DNA of 32,571 nucleotides from an uncultured Bacteroidales bacterium (GTDB lineage: Bacteria; Bacteroidota; Bacteroidia; Bacteroidales; Paludibacteraceae). Below, piece after piece: positions 15,540 through 23,187 of the stretch (the stretch's first letter is position 1; each line of letters begins with the position of its first letter). Location: positions 1 to 32,571 of the forward strand of contig CALUML010000011.1 of NCBI GenBank assembly GCA_944321745.1, written 5' to 3'. The translations under genes were made by a program, and so were the position numbers. Under the pieces are notes generated by a model, which made no database searches, had not been told where the DNA came from, and saw only the letters and a program-made list of their open reading frames with translations.

Positions 15540-15727
15540 ACTTGCCCAAAGGGGTCTTGACCTTTTGCCCAAAGGGGTCTCGACCTTTTGCCCAAGAGGG
15601 TCTTACCCTTTTGCCCAAAGGGGGCTCGACCTTTTGCCCAAAGGGGTCTTACCCTTTTGCCTAAAAGGGTCAGCACCCTTTTGCCTAAAAGGGTCGATAC
15701 CCTTTTGCCTAAAAGGGTTGCACCCCT
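15540..15727. repeat. Eight-unit 23/24-bp tandem array of palindromes
   Basis: TTGCCC/TTGCCT landmarks occur at 15542, 15565, 15588, 15611, 15634, 15657, 15681 and 15705, so five intervals are 23 bp and the last two are 24 bp. Later units contain the stem ACCCTTTT-GCCT-AAAAGGGT; earlier units are GC-richer versions (CCTTTTGCCCAAAGGGG). It lies 43 bp after the prmC stop in a 356-bp gap between convergent genes. Terminator activity is possible, but eight copies is far more than needed. Confidence 0.9.
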
Positions 15728-15737
15728 TTTAAAATGC

Positions 15738-15798
15738 GAGTTCGGTACAAGAAAGTAACTTGAAAGGCAGTGCTTTATGCTGCTTCTTATACCGAACT
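15738..15798. terminator. Inverted repeat with GAGTTCGGTA arms between convergent genes
   Basis: GAGTTCGGTACAAGAAA on the left and its near reverse complement CTTCTTATACCGAACTC on the right form a stem of about 16 bp around a 27-bp loop. It sits between the prmC-side array and the 3' end of the TPR/PD40 gene. It could act as a bidirectional terminator or be the ends of a miniature repeat element; there is no T-tract. Confidence 0.5.
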
Positions 15799-15853
15799 CA
15801 CGTTGGCTGGTATTCTCTTCTTCGGGAGGGGTTGAGTGAGGCTTCCCCTCCTT

Positions 15854-17266
15854 TTATTCTCCCAATGCTTTGATTTCGTTGTTGCGCACCTGCTGGGCGA
15901 GGTCGTGCATCTGTGCCTCTTGTTCCTGCATCCGTTTTTCGAGGGCAAGTATCTTCGGGGCGATGGCTGCTTGTTCCGTTTCATCCGAAGCCTGGGCGTA
16001 GGTCTGGCGCAGGCCGGCCAGTTCTGTCCTTGTTTTTTCCTGTTTCTTTTTCAAATCGTTCAGTCGTTGCCAGGCTTGCCGGGCTTCCGGGCTTCGGAAT
16101 TGGTCGGCGCGGGTATAGACAATCCGGTCGGTGATGATGAATTCGAAGGCATCGTCCGTTTCGGTGGCGTTATGCTTGGTTTTGGAGGAGGAGGCTGCCC
16201 CGCCGTGGAGATTGGCTTCGCGGTAGGCTTGCAGCCGGGCGGCGCGGCGTGCGTAGGCGGGGTCGGCGGCGCGTAGCACGCGGGTGGCCTCGTTGGGCAC
16301 GAACAGGTAGATGGCCACTTGCCCTTCGGCCTGGTAGCGGTCCGTGGCAAACCATCCGATGCCGTTGGCCTCGTCCACCAGCATCATGTAGTCGTTGTAG
16401 GGCGAGTTGAAGGGCATGCCTACGTTCTCGGGTGTGAGGTATTGGCCGGTGGCGGGCATGTATTTGGTGATGAAGATGTCGTATCCGCCCATCGAGCCTT
16501 CGCCGTCGGAGGCGAAGTAGAGGGTCACGCCGTCGGGCATCAGGAACGGGTAGTTCACGTTGCCGCTTGCGTTGACGGCCTCGGGCAGCAGGGTGGGGTG
16601 CGACCACCCGTCGAGCAGGCGGAAGGCGGTGAACAGCCTCATGCAGCCCCCAATGGAGTCGGAGAAGTATGTGCGGTCCTGCCGCTGGGTGGTGTAGCGC
16701 ACTTGGTCGGCCAAGGTACTGTCCGGTAGCAAGATGCGTTCCTGATGCAGTGTGCCCAATTCGCTGGCGATGCGGTAATAGGACAGGAAGTCGTCCTTGG
16801 ACACCACCATGCTGTCCACTACGGCGATGTCCTCCACCCGGGCCAGGAAGCGTGCGGCCAGTTCCGCCCGGGCCATCTTCTTGCGCAGGGCGGGGATGCG
16901 CTCGTCGTCCTCATCCAGGGAAGGCAGGTATTGGGCGTAGGCCTCGATGGCGCGGTCGAATTCGTAGGCATCGAAGTACAGCTCGCCGAGGTAGAAGTCG
17001 CGCAGCGGATATCGGTCGCCGGCAGCCTCGAAGTAGCGGATGGCCGTGGAGTCGTCGCCCAGCTCGTAGCAGCAGCGGGCGTAGCGGTAGTTGTACAACG
17101 CGCTCTTGGGGCTGCGGCGCAACAGGGCCCGGTATTGGTCGCGTGCTTCTTCGTATTGCTGGTCGAAGAACAGTTTCTGTGCCTTGTCCGCGCTTTGTGC
17201 CCGCATCACCGGGCTGGCCAGCAGGCACGGTATATATAGCAATAGTGTAGGTAGCAGTCGTTTCAT
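15854..17266 (-). CDS. TPR and PD40 (WD40-like beta-propeller) protein with C-terminal coiled coil
   Basis: 470 residues from the ATG at 17264-17266, which gives a signal peptide (MKRLLPTLLLYIPCLLASP) and fits the promoter at 17300-17332; the open frame extends upstream without features. Residues about 25-140 are TPR-like (KLFFDQQYEEARDQYRALLR, YNYRYARCCYELGDDSTAI, AYEFDRAIEAYAQYL). Residues about 230-340 have PD40 motifs (PDGVTLYFASDGEGSMGGYDIF). Residues about 395-470 are a charged coiled coil. This N-terminal TPR plus PD40 arrangement also occurs in PorE-type proteins of type IX secretion, but the OmpA domain of PorE is missing. A periplasmic scaffold is likely; a link to the PorW/PorX genes nearby is inference. 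Confidence 0.75.
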   Translation of the reverse strand: MKRLLPTLLLYIPCLLASPVMRAQSADKAQKLFFDQQYEEARDQYRALLRRSPKSALYNYRYARCCYELGDDSTAIRYFEAAGDRYPLRDFYLGELYFDAYEFDRAIEAYAQYLPSLDEDDERIPALRKKMARAELAARFLARVEDIAVVDSMVVSKDDFLSYYRIASELGTLHQERILLPDSTLADQVRYTTQRQDRTYFSDSIGGCMRLFTAFRLLDGWSHPTLLPEAVNASGNVNYPFLMPDGVTLYFASDGEGSMGGYDIFITKYMPATGQYLTPENVGMPFNSPYNDYMMLVDEANGIGWFATDRYQAEGQVAIYLFVPNEATRVLRAADPAYARRAARLQAYREANLHGGAASSSKTKHNATETDDAFEFIITDRIVYTRADQFRSPEARQAWQRLNDLKKKQEKTRTELAGLRQTYAQASDETEQAAIAPKILALEKRMQEQEAQMHDLAQQVRNNEIKALGE

Positions 17267-17299
17267 TGTGGTTGATGCGTTGCCGGTTGCAACGAGAAA

Positions 17300-17332
17300 C
17301 AAAAGTACATAATTTTTAGCATACGCATGCAA
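17300..17332 (-). promoter_or_regulatory. Bacteroidetes-type promoter of the TPR/PD40 gene
   Basis: On the minus strand TACTTTTG (17300-17307) has TTG (17330-17332) 22 bp upstream. The start codon is 33 bp downstream. Confidence 0.65.
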
Positions 17333-17379
17333 TGGTTTTGCCACCATCCGGGGCCGCTCATTTTCACGCCCCTGCTTCC

Positions 17380-17772
17380 TCACAGTCCCCGCCGTTCGCG
17401 CACGATGAGCAGGGCTTCGTCGCGCAGTTCTTCGGGTAACTCGATGCGGCGTATTTGCAGGCTGCGCAACCATCCGGCCACGTCTTTTTCCTTTAATGTG
17501 TAGAATACGTCGGCCAGCATGGCGGCCTGGGCATCGGTGTAGTCGTCCGGGGCAATGCCCGCCAGCGCGTCCAGTTCTTCGTCATCGTAATACACCGGCT
17601 TGTTGCTCGCGTTGAGCAGGGTTTCCTTTTCGCACACGGCATGCGCGCCGCAGCAGCCGCTGTCCACCTCCGCGGCAGGGGGCGGTGCATCCGGCGTGGT
17701 GCGGCGGTACATCCACCGCGCCAGCAGCACCAGTGCCAGGGTTGCTATCAGTATGATGAAGAGTGCAAGCAT
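17380..17772 (-). CDS. Small single-span membrane protein with a CCGAHxVCEK cysteine motif
   Basis: 130 residues. One N-terminal membrane segment (MLALFIILIATLALVLLA) is followed by a basic stretch and a Pro-rich linker, then the motif CCGAHAVCEK near residues 40-50. The rest is an acidic, helical cytoplasmic domain (YYDDEELDALAGIAPDDYTDAQ...DVAGWLRSLQIRRIELPEELRDE). Three closely spaced Cys plus His suggest metal or redox chemistry, but I know no established function; it resembles uncharacterised proteins common in Bacteroidales. It ends 113 bp before the start of the TPR/PD40 gene on the same strand and could share transcription with it. Confidence 0.75.
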   Translation of the reverse strand: MLALFIILIATLALVLLARWMYRRTTPDAPPPAAEVDSGCCGAHAVCEKETLLNASNKPVYYDDEELDALAGIAPDDYTDAQAAMLADVFYTLKEKDVAGWLRSLQIRRIELPEELRDEALLIVRERRGL

Positions 17773-17794
17773 CGCGTTATCGTTTTTTAGGATG

Positions 17795-17802
17795 CAAAGT
17801 TA
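17795..17802 (-). promoter_or_regulatory. -7 box of the small Cys-motif protein gene
   Basis: TAACTTTG on the minus strand matches TAnnTTTG, 22 bp upstream of the start. It lies about 20 bp from an opposite-facing box at 17825-17832. Confidence 0.5.
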
Positions 17803-17824
17803 GCCATTAACAGGCAATTTTAAT

Positions 17825-17832
17825 TACTTTTG
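17825..17832 (+). promoter_or_regulatory. -7 box facing the PorW/SprE-like gene
   Basis: TACTTTTG on the plus strand matches TAnnTTTG. It would give a leader of about 180 nt before the start at 18021, including the AAAGTTTAAAG repeats (17846-17880) and the period-16 repeats near 17970-18015. Confidence 0.5.
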
Positions 17833-17845
17833 CCCGTTAAAAGAG

Positions 17846-18016
17846 AGGGAAAGTTTAAAGAGGGAAAGTGAAAAGTTTAAAGGAGAAAGTACAAAGGGAA
17901 AAGTCCTGCCCGCTTCCCGTCCCGAATGGCAACAGGCGTAACTTGTAACTTCTGTAACTCGTAACTCCCTCTTGTTTACTCGTCAACTCGTTTACTCGTC
18001 AACTTGTTTACTCATA
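17846..18016. repeat. Short-period repeats upstream of the PorW/SprE-like gene
   Basis: GAGGGAAAGTTTAAAGAG-like units (17842-17885) are followed by GTAACTTGTAACTTCTGTAACTC and then two and a half copies of a 16-bp unit TTTACTCGTCAACTYG that ends 8 bp before the ATG. No coding potential is seen. Confidence 0.7.
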
Positions 18017-18020
18017 TTCA

Positions 18021-21000
18021 ATGAATAGAACGATACAAACCGCGTGGTTGTTGGCGGCCTTGCTGCTGCTCACGGCGTGTTCTACGAAGAAGAACACGTG
18101 GCTCACGCGCAATTTCCATGCGCTGACCACCCGATACAACATTGCCTTCAACGGCAACGAAAGCTACGAGGAGGGGCTTCGCAATATGCTCGAAGGCAAC
18201 GTGGACGACTACTCCACCGTGATACCGCTCTATCCCATCAGCCACCACGACAACGCCTCGGCGGCTACCTCCAACATGGACCGCGCCATCGAGAAAGGGC
18301 GCAAGGCCATCAAGCTGCACTCCATCAAAGCCAAGCCCAAACGCGACTCGAAGAAGTGGAGCGACCCGGCCTACCGGGCGTTTTACGAGCAAAGCGAGTT
18401 CAACCCCGCCTTGAAGGATGCCTGGATGCTGGTGGCCAGGTCTGAATTCCACAAGGCGGACTTCCTGGGTTCCATCGGCACGTTCACCTATATCTCGCGC
18501 TTCTATGCCACGGACAAGGACTTGGTGGCGCAGTGCCAGCTATGGATGGTGCGGGCCTATGCCGAAATGGACTGGATATACGAGGCGGAGCAGATGCTGG
18601 GTAAGGTGAACCAGGATGACCTGCGCAGTGCCAACGTGGGGCTGTTTGCCTCGGCCAACGCGGTGCTCCTTCTCAAGCAGGACCGCTACCGTGAGGCATT
18701 GCCCTTCGTGGAGATGCTGGTATCGCGCGAGCGGAACAAGGCCATGAAACAACGTTTTACTTTCGTACAAGCCCAGTTGCAGCAACTCACGGGCGACCGG
18801 CAGGCAGCTATCGACAGCTACACGGCCGTGCTCAAGATGAATCCGCCCTACGTGATGGACTTCAACGCCCGCATCAACCGCGCTCAACTCATGGCGGGCA
18901 CCAGCATGGACAAGGTGCTGAAAGAACTGAACAAAATGGCCAGGAACAGCAACAACAAGGACTATCTGGATCAGATATATTACGCCATCGGCAATGCCTA
19001 CCTGAACAACGGCGATACGGCACGGGCGGTGGAAAATTACCGCCTGGCAGCCGAGAAAAGCACCCGCAACGGGGTGGAAAAGGCCGTGACGCTCATCAAG
19101 ATGGGCGACTTGTTCTACGGACGGCGCGACTACGTGGAGGCGCAACCGGCCTACGCCGAAGCATCGGGCATCATCACGCCGGAACATGATGATTACGCCC
19201 GGGTGTCGCGCCTCTCGGAAGTGCTGGGCGAACTGGTGGTGCCCTACGAGACGGTCGTGCTGCAAGACAGCCTGCAACACCTGGCCACCCTGTCCGAAGA
19301 GGAACAGCTGGAAGTCATCAAAAAAGTAATAGAATATAAAATAGAACAGGAACGCCTGGCACAGGAGAAGGCCGAGGAACAGGCCCGGCTGGCCGAGGAA
19401 GAGGCCAACAAATTCGTCCCCATCGGTGGCCCGGCGGGCGCGGATGCAGGCAAGTGGTATTTTTACAACGCCAACCTGGTGCGCACGGGCAAAGCCGAAT
19501 TCCAGAAGCGCTGGGGCAACCGCAAGCTGGAGGACAACTGGAGGCGCATGAACAAGTCGGCGGCCTTGTTTGCCGATGACGGCTTCGGCGACGGCATGGG
19601 CGACGGACTCCCCACCGACAGCCTGTCAGGCGACAGCGTGCAAAACGCCCTGCCCGACGACAAGAATCCGGAATACTACCTGAAGCAAATACCCTCCACG
19701 CCGGAACAAATCGCGTTGTCCAACCAGCAAATAGCCGATGCCCTGCTCAGCATGGGAGTCATTTACAAGGACAAGTTGAACGACCTGCCACTGGCCGTGG
19801 AGGCCTACGAGGAATTCATCCGCCGCTTCGGCACGGATGCCCGGGTGCCCGATGCTTACTTCCAACTCTATCTGATAGAGACCAAGCGAGAGGACCAGGC
19901 GGCAGCCGACCTGTATCGCGACAAGATAGTGCGCGACTATCCGGACACGAAGTATGCCCAAATACTGGCGCATCCGGACTACATTGCCCGCTTCAACCAG
20001 ATGCAGCAGGAGCAGGATTCGCTCTACGCAGCCACTTACGCGGCCTACTCGGCCAACCGCTTCCAGGAGGTGGTGGACAACGTGTACCATGCCCGCGTGA
20101 ACTACCCGCTGTCCGACCTGATGCCGAAATTCCTCTTTCTGGAAGCACTCACCATCGGCAAGACCGACACGCCCGAACATTTCGAGCAAGCCTTGAACGA
20201 CTTGGTGGCTGCCTACCCGCAGAGTGACGTAAGTGCCATGGCCAAGGATATCGCGGCCATGATACGCCAAGGGCGCGAGGCACAGACCGGCACCTCACAC
20301 GGTACGCTGCTCACTCGCCGGGGCGACGAACTGAAAGCGGCCATGGAGGCGGTGGACTCCGTGGCGGCTGGGCAGGCCTACTCGCCCGACAAGCAGGGCA
20401 AGCACCGGGTGATGTTCATCAGCGCGGCGGAGCAGCAAGCCATGTACGCCCTCATGTACCAGGTGGCCGCATACAACTTCACCCGGTTCATGATTAAGGA
20501 ATTCGACCTCGTGCTCAATCCGCTGGACGACACGCGCCAAGTGCTGTCGGTCACCAATTTCGAATCGTATGACGAGGCGCAGTGGTACATCAGTTCGGTC
20601 AACAAGGACTTGACGCTGGGCGACCTGTTCCGCCAGATGGGTATGCAGGAAGTGATTATCTCGGAAGAAAACTTCGCCCTGCTTCGCCTGCTGGGGCTGG
20701 ATGCCTACCTGTTGTTCCAGGCTCAGCAACTGGGCGACCGCAGCGTGAGCATCGAGGCCGCCCCCGTGCCGCAAGCCGAACAGCCTGCTCCGATTGCCGA
20801 ATCGCAGCCCGCACCGTCCACGGCGGTTGAGGAAGTGCCGGTAACGGTGTTGCCCGACGAGGAACTGCCCGCACCCCCGACGGAAGCATCGCAACCTGCC
20901 GAAGCGGCAGCCGACACCCTGCCCATTCCCGAAACACAGCAAGCCGGGGAGGCATCCCAGCCGGTGGAAGTCCCGCAACCCGAATCCGCGTCTGCCGAGC

Positions 21001-21425
21001 CGGTACATCCCGTGGTGCAGGAACTGGCGGAGGAAGAAGGACTCGACCTCTACGAAGGCCTCTTTGCCTACCAGCCGGACAAGCCGCACTTCGTGGCTCT
21101 GTACGTGCTGAGCGGTACGCCCGATTTCGACCGTTTCAAGGCCGACATGGATGCCTACAACGCACAGAACTACGCCATGCTCAACCTCGACGTGGCCATG
21201 GAGACCGTAGGCGGGCGGCAGGTCATCATCATCGGCAGCTTCGGCGATGCCAACGTAGCCAAGTCGTACCTGCTGCGCATGGTGAAGGAAAAGAACCTTT
21301 TCGAGGGATTGAAGGGCAGCAACTACCGCAACCTCTTCGGCACGCAGCGCAATCTCAACGTGCTGATGCAAAACGATGCCTTGAGCATCTACACCAAGTT
21401 CATGCAGGAATACTACTTGAAGTGA
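18021..21425 (+). CDS. porW: PorW/SprE-like TPR lipoprotein of the type IX secretion system
   Basis: 1134 residues. A lipoprotein signal (LLLLTAC, C20) is followed by the family's N-terminal segment KNTWLTRNFHALTTRYNIAFNGNESYEEG, which is typical of SprE/PorW. TPR-like repeats fill residues about 100-400 and again 570-760 (LSMGVIYKDKLNDLPLAVEAYEEFIRRFG split over one unit). Residues about 910-1010 are a Pro/Glu/Ala-rich linker, and the last 110 residues form a compact domain (KPHFVALYVLSG... to NVLMQNDALSIYTKFMQEYYLK) repeated in part near residues 800-890. PorW/SprE are outer membrane lipoproteins needed for type IX secretion and gliding. The next gene, 130 bp downstream, is PorX, which supports the assignment. 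Confidence 0.82.
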   Translation: MNRTIQTAWLLAALLLLTACSTKKNTWLTRNFHALTTRYNIAFNGNESYEEGLRNMLEGNVDDYSTVIPLYPISHHDNASAATSNMDRAIEKGRKAIKLHSIKAKPKRDSKKWSDPAYRAFYEQSEFNPALKDAWMLVARSEFHKADFLGSIGTFTYISRFYATDKDLVAQCQLWMVRAYAEMDWIYEAEQMLGKVNQDDLRSANVGLFASANAVLLLKQDRYREALPFVEMLVSRERNKAMKQRFTFVQAQLQQLTGDRQAAIDSYTAVLKMNPPYVMDFNARINRAQLMAGTSMDKVLKELNKMARNSNNKDYLDQIYYAIGNAYLNNGDTARAVENYRLAAEKSTRNGVEKAVTLIKMGDLFYGRRDYVEAQPAYAEASGIITPEHDDYARVSRLSEVLGELVVPYETVVLQDSLQHLATLSEEEQLEVIKKVIEYKIEQERLAQEKAEEQARLAEEEANKFVPIGGPAGADAGKWYFYNANLVRTGKAEFQKRWGNRKLEDNWRRMNKSAALFADDGFGDGMGDGLPTDSLSGDSVQNALPDDKNPEYYLKQIPSTPEQIALSNQQIADALLSMGVIYKDKLNDLPLAVEAYEEFIRRFGTDARVPDAYFQLYLIETKREDQAAADLYRDKIVRDYPDTKYAQILAHPDYIARFNQMQQEQDSLYAATYAAYSANRFQEVVDNVYHARVNYPLSDLMPKFLFLEALTIGKTDTPEHFEQALNDLVAAYPQSDVSAMAKDIAAMIRQGREAQTGTSHGTLLTRRGDELKAAMEAVDSVAAGQAYSPDKQGKHRVMFISAAEQQAMYALMYQVAAYNFTRFMIKEFDLVLNPLDDTRQVLSVTNFESYDEAQWYISSVNKDLTLGDLFRQMGMQEVIISEENFALLRLLGLDAYLLFQAQQLGDRSVSIEAAPVPQAEQPAPIAESQPAPSTAVEEVPVTVLPDEELPAPPTEASQPAEAAADTLPIPETQQAGEASQPVEVPQPESASAEPVHPVVQELAEEEGLDLYEGLFAYQPDKPHFVALYVLSGTPDFDRFKADMDAYNAQNYAMLNLDVAMETVGGRQVIIIGSFGDANVAKSYLLRMVKEKNLFEGLKGSNYRNLFGTQRNLNVLMQNDALSIYTKFMQEYYLK

Positions 21426-21477
21426 ACCCCTGACCCCTAAAGGGGAAGCTGGGGACAGGCAACATGATGTCCATTCC

Positions 21478-21546
21478 CGCATCTGCGCTCATCTGCGTTA
21501 TCTGCGGGAACAATCTGAAATCTGCAATTTGAAATCTGAAATATTT
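21478..21546. repeat. TCTGCG repeats and AATYTGA heptamers upstream of porX
   Basis: Partial copy of the composite block: CGCATCTGCGCTCATCTGCG (21479-21498) and TTATCTGCGGGAAC, then AATCTGA, AATCTGC, AATTTGA, AATCTGA and AATATTT (21512-21546), ending 9 bp before the porX ATG. No REP palindromes are present here. Confidence 0.8.
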
Positions 21547-21555
21547 GGGTTTAAT

Positions 21556-23106
21556 ATGCGAAAAGACAAAATACTTTGGGCGGACGACGAGATGGACCTG
21601 CTCCGCCCGTACATCTTGTTTCTGGAAGAAAAAGGCTATGACGTGCAGACGGCTACAAACGGCAAGGATGCCATCGACCTGGTGCGGCAAGATGTGTACG
21701 ACATCATCTTCCTGGACGAAAACATGCCCGGCCTGAGCGGGTTGGAGACCTTGGCACAGGTCAAGGAGCTGGCCCCGAACGTGCCCGTGGTGATGATTAC
21801 GAAAAGCGAAGAAGAAAACATCATGGACATGGCCATCGGCAACAAGATTGCCGACTATCTGACCAAGCCTGTCAACCCCAGCCAGATACTGCTGACGCTG
21901 AAAAAGAATATCCACAAGAAGGAAATCGTGACGGAACATGCCACCAGCACGTACCGTTCGGAGTTCGGGCGCATCGGGATGCAGATAAACGACTCGCTCA
22001 CTTACGAGGACTGGGTGGAAGTGTACCGCAAGTTGGTATATTGGGAGCTGGAACTGGCCGAGGCCGACAACGGCATGACCGAGATGCTCCGTATGCAGAA
22101 GGACGAGGCTAACAGTACCTTTACCAAGTTCGTCAAGAAACATTACCACGACTGGTTCGCCCATCCGGAAAACCGCCCGCTGATGAGCCCCGACCTGTTC
22201 AAGCGCAAGGTGTTCCCCCTGCTCGACCAGGGCGAGAAAGTGTTCCTGGTGGTGATTGACAACTTCCGCTACGACCAGTTCCGCATGATACGCGAGATGC
22301 TGGGCGAGTTCTACACGTTTGACGAGGAAGAACTGTATTGCAGCATCCTGCCCACTGCCACACAGTATGCCCGCAATGCCATTTTTGCCGGGCTGATGCC
22401 GCTGCAAATCCAGGAAATGTTCCCCGACCTGTGGGTGGCCGAGGAGGAGGAAGAGGGCAAGAACATGAACGAAAAGGAACTGATAGAAACGCAAATCCGT
22501 CGTTTCCGCAAGAATTACACCTTCTCCTACCATAAGGTGAATGACTCCACGGCCTGCCAGAAGCTGATAGACCAGCTTCCCCGCCTGGAGGGCAACCAGC
22601 TGAACGTGTGCGTGCTCAACTTCATCGACATGCTGTCGCACGCCCGTACCGATTCCAAGATGATGCGCGAGCTGGCCAACGATGCCGAGGCCTACCGCTC
22701 GCTCACCCTGTCGTGGTTCAAGCACTCGGCCACGTATGAACTGTTCAAAGCTCTGTCATGGAAGGGATACAAAGTGCTGCTCACCACCGACCACGGCACC
22801 ATCCAGGTGAAAAATGCCGTAAAGGTGGTAGGCGACCGCAACACCAACGTGAACCTGCGCTACAAGGTGGGCAAGAATTTGAATTATAACAAAAAGGAAG
22901 TGTTCGAGGTGCTCCAGCCCGACCGCGTGGGGTTGCCCAGCCCCAACGTGAGCTCCAGCTATATCTTTGCAGGCAACGACGACTTCTTTGCCTATCCCAA
23001 CAACTATAACTACTACGTGAGCTACTACAAGAACACCTTCCAGCACGGCGGCATCTCCATGGAAGAAATGCTCGTGCCCATCGTGACCATGGAGCCGAAG
23101 GCGTAA
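21556..23106 (+). CDS. porX: PorX, response regulator with PglZ domain, type IX secretion regulator
   Basis: 516 residues from the ATG giving MRKDKILWADDEMDLL. The receiver domain has acidic residues D10/D11, phosphoacceptor D54 (FLDENMPG), T82 (VVMITKSEEE) and K104 (DYLTKP). A helical linker runs to about residue 200. The C-terminal PglZ domain, of the alkaline-phosphatase superfamily, shows metal-site motifs VVIDNFRYDQFR, NFIDMLSHARTD and LLTTDHGT. In Porphyromonas gingivalis PorX works with the kinase PorY and an ECF sigma factor to control type IX secretion genes, and its PglZ domain is reported as a zinc phosphodiesterase acting on oligonucleotides. No porY is in the window. An in-frame ATG 27 bp upstream falls in the heptamer repeat and is rejected. 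Confidence 0.95.
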   Translation: MRKDKILWADDEMDLLRPYILFLEEKGYDVQTATNGKDAIDLVRQDVYDIIFLDENMPGLSGLETLAQVKELAPNVPVVMITKSEEENIMDMAIGNKIADYLTKPVNPSQILLTLKKNIHKKEIVTEHATSTYRSEFGRIGMQINDSLTYEDWVEVYRKLVYWELELAEADNGMTEMLRMQKDEANSTFTKFVKKHYHDWFAHPENRPLMSPDLFKRKVFPLLDQGEKVFLVVIDNFRYDQFRMIREMLGEFYTFDEEELYCSILPTATQYARNAIFAGLMPLQIQEMFPDLWVAEEEEEGKNMNEKELIETQIRRFRKNYTFSYHKVNDSTACQKLIDQLPRLEGNQLNVCVLNFIDMLSHARTDSKMMRELANDAEAYRSLTLSWFKHSATYELFKALSWKGYKVLLTTDHGTIQVKNAVKVVGDRNTNVNLRYKVGKNLNYNKKEVFEVLQPDRVGLPSPNVSSSYIFAGNDDFFAYPNNYNYYVSYYKNTFQHGGISMEEMLVPIVTMEPKA

Positions 23107-23115
23107 ACAAACTGC

Positions 23116-23168
23116 ACGCCAAGACGTAAGGATGCAAGGATGCCCTTCGCGTCTTCCCGTCTTGGCGT
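23116..23168. terminator. Hairpin after porX
   Basis: ACGCCAAGACG (23116-23126) and CGTCTTGGCGT (23158-23168) are perfect 11-bp inverted arms, with further CGTCTT copies inside the loop. It lies between the porX stop and the acyltransferase start and lacks a T-tract, so a folded spacer or weak terminator is all that can be claimed. Confidence 0.5.
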
Positions 23169-23187
23169 ACCTAAACCCTATTATCCC

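Noticed and set aside
15298..15732. Plus-strand frame continuing from prmC into the 23-bp array
   Set aside because: It is out of frame with prmC, and its repeated residues come from the tandem DNA repeat.
23140..23187. Upstream ATG as start of the acyltransferase gene
   Set aside because: It lies in the loop and arm of the hairpin at 23116-23168 and adds 16 residues that do not fit the family start.
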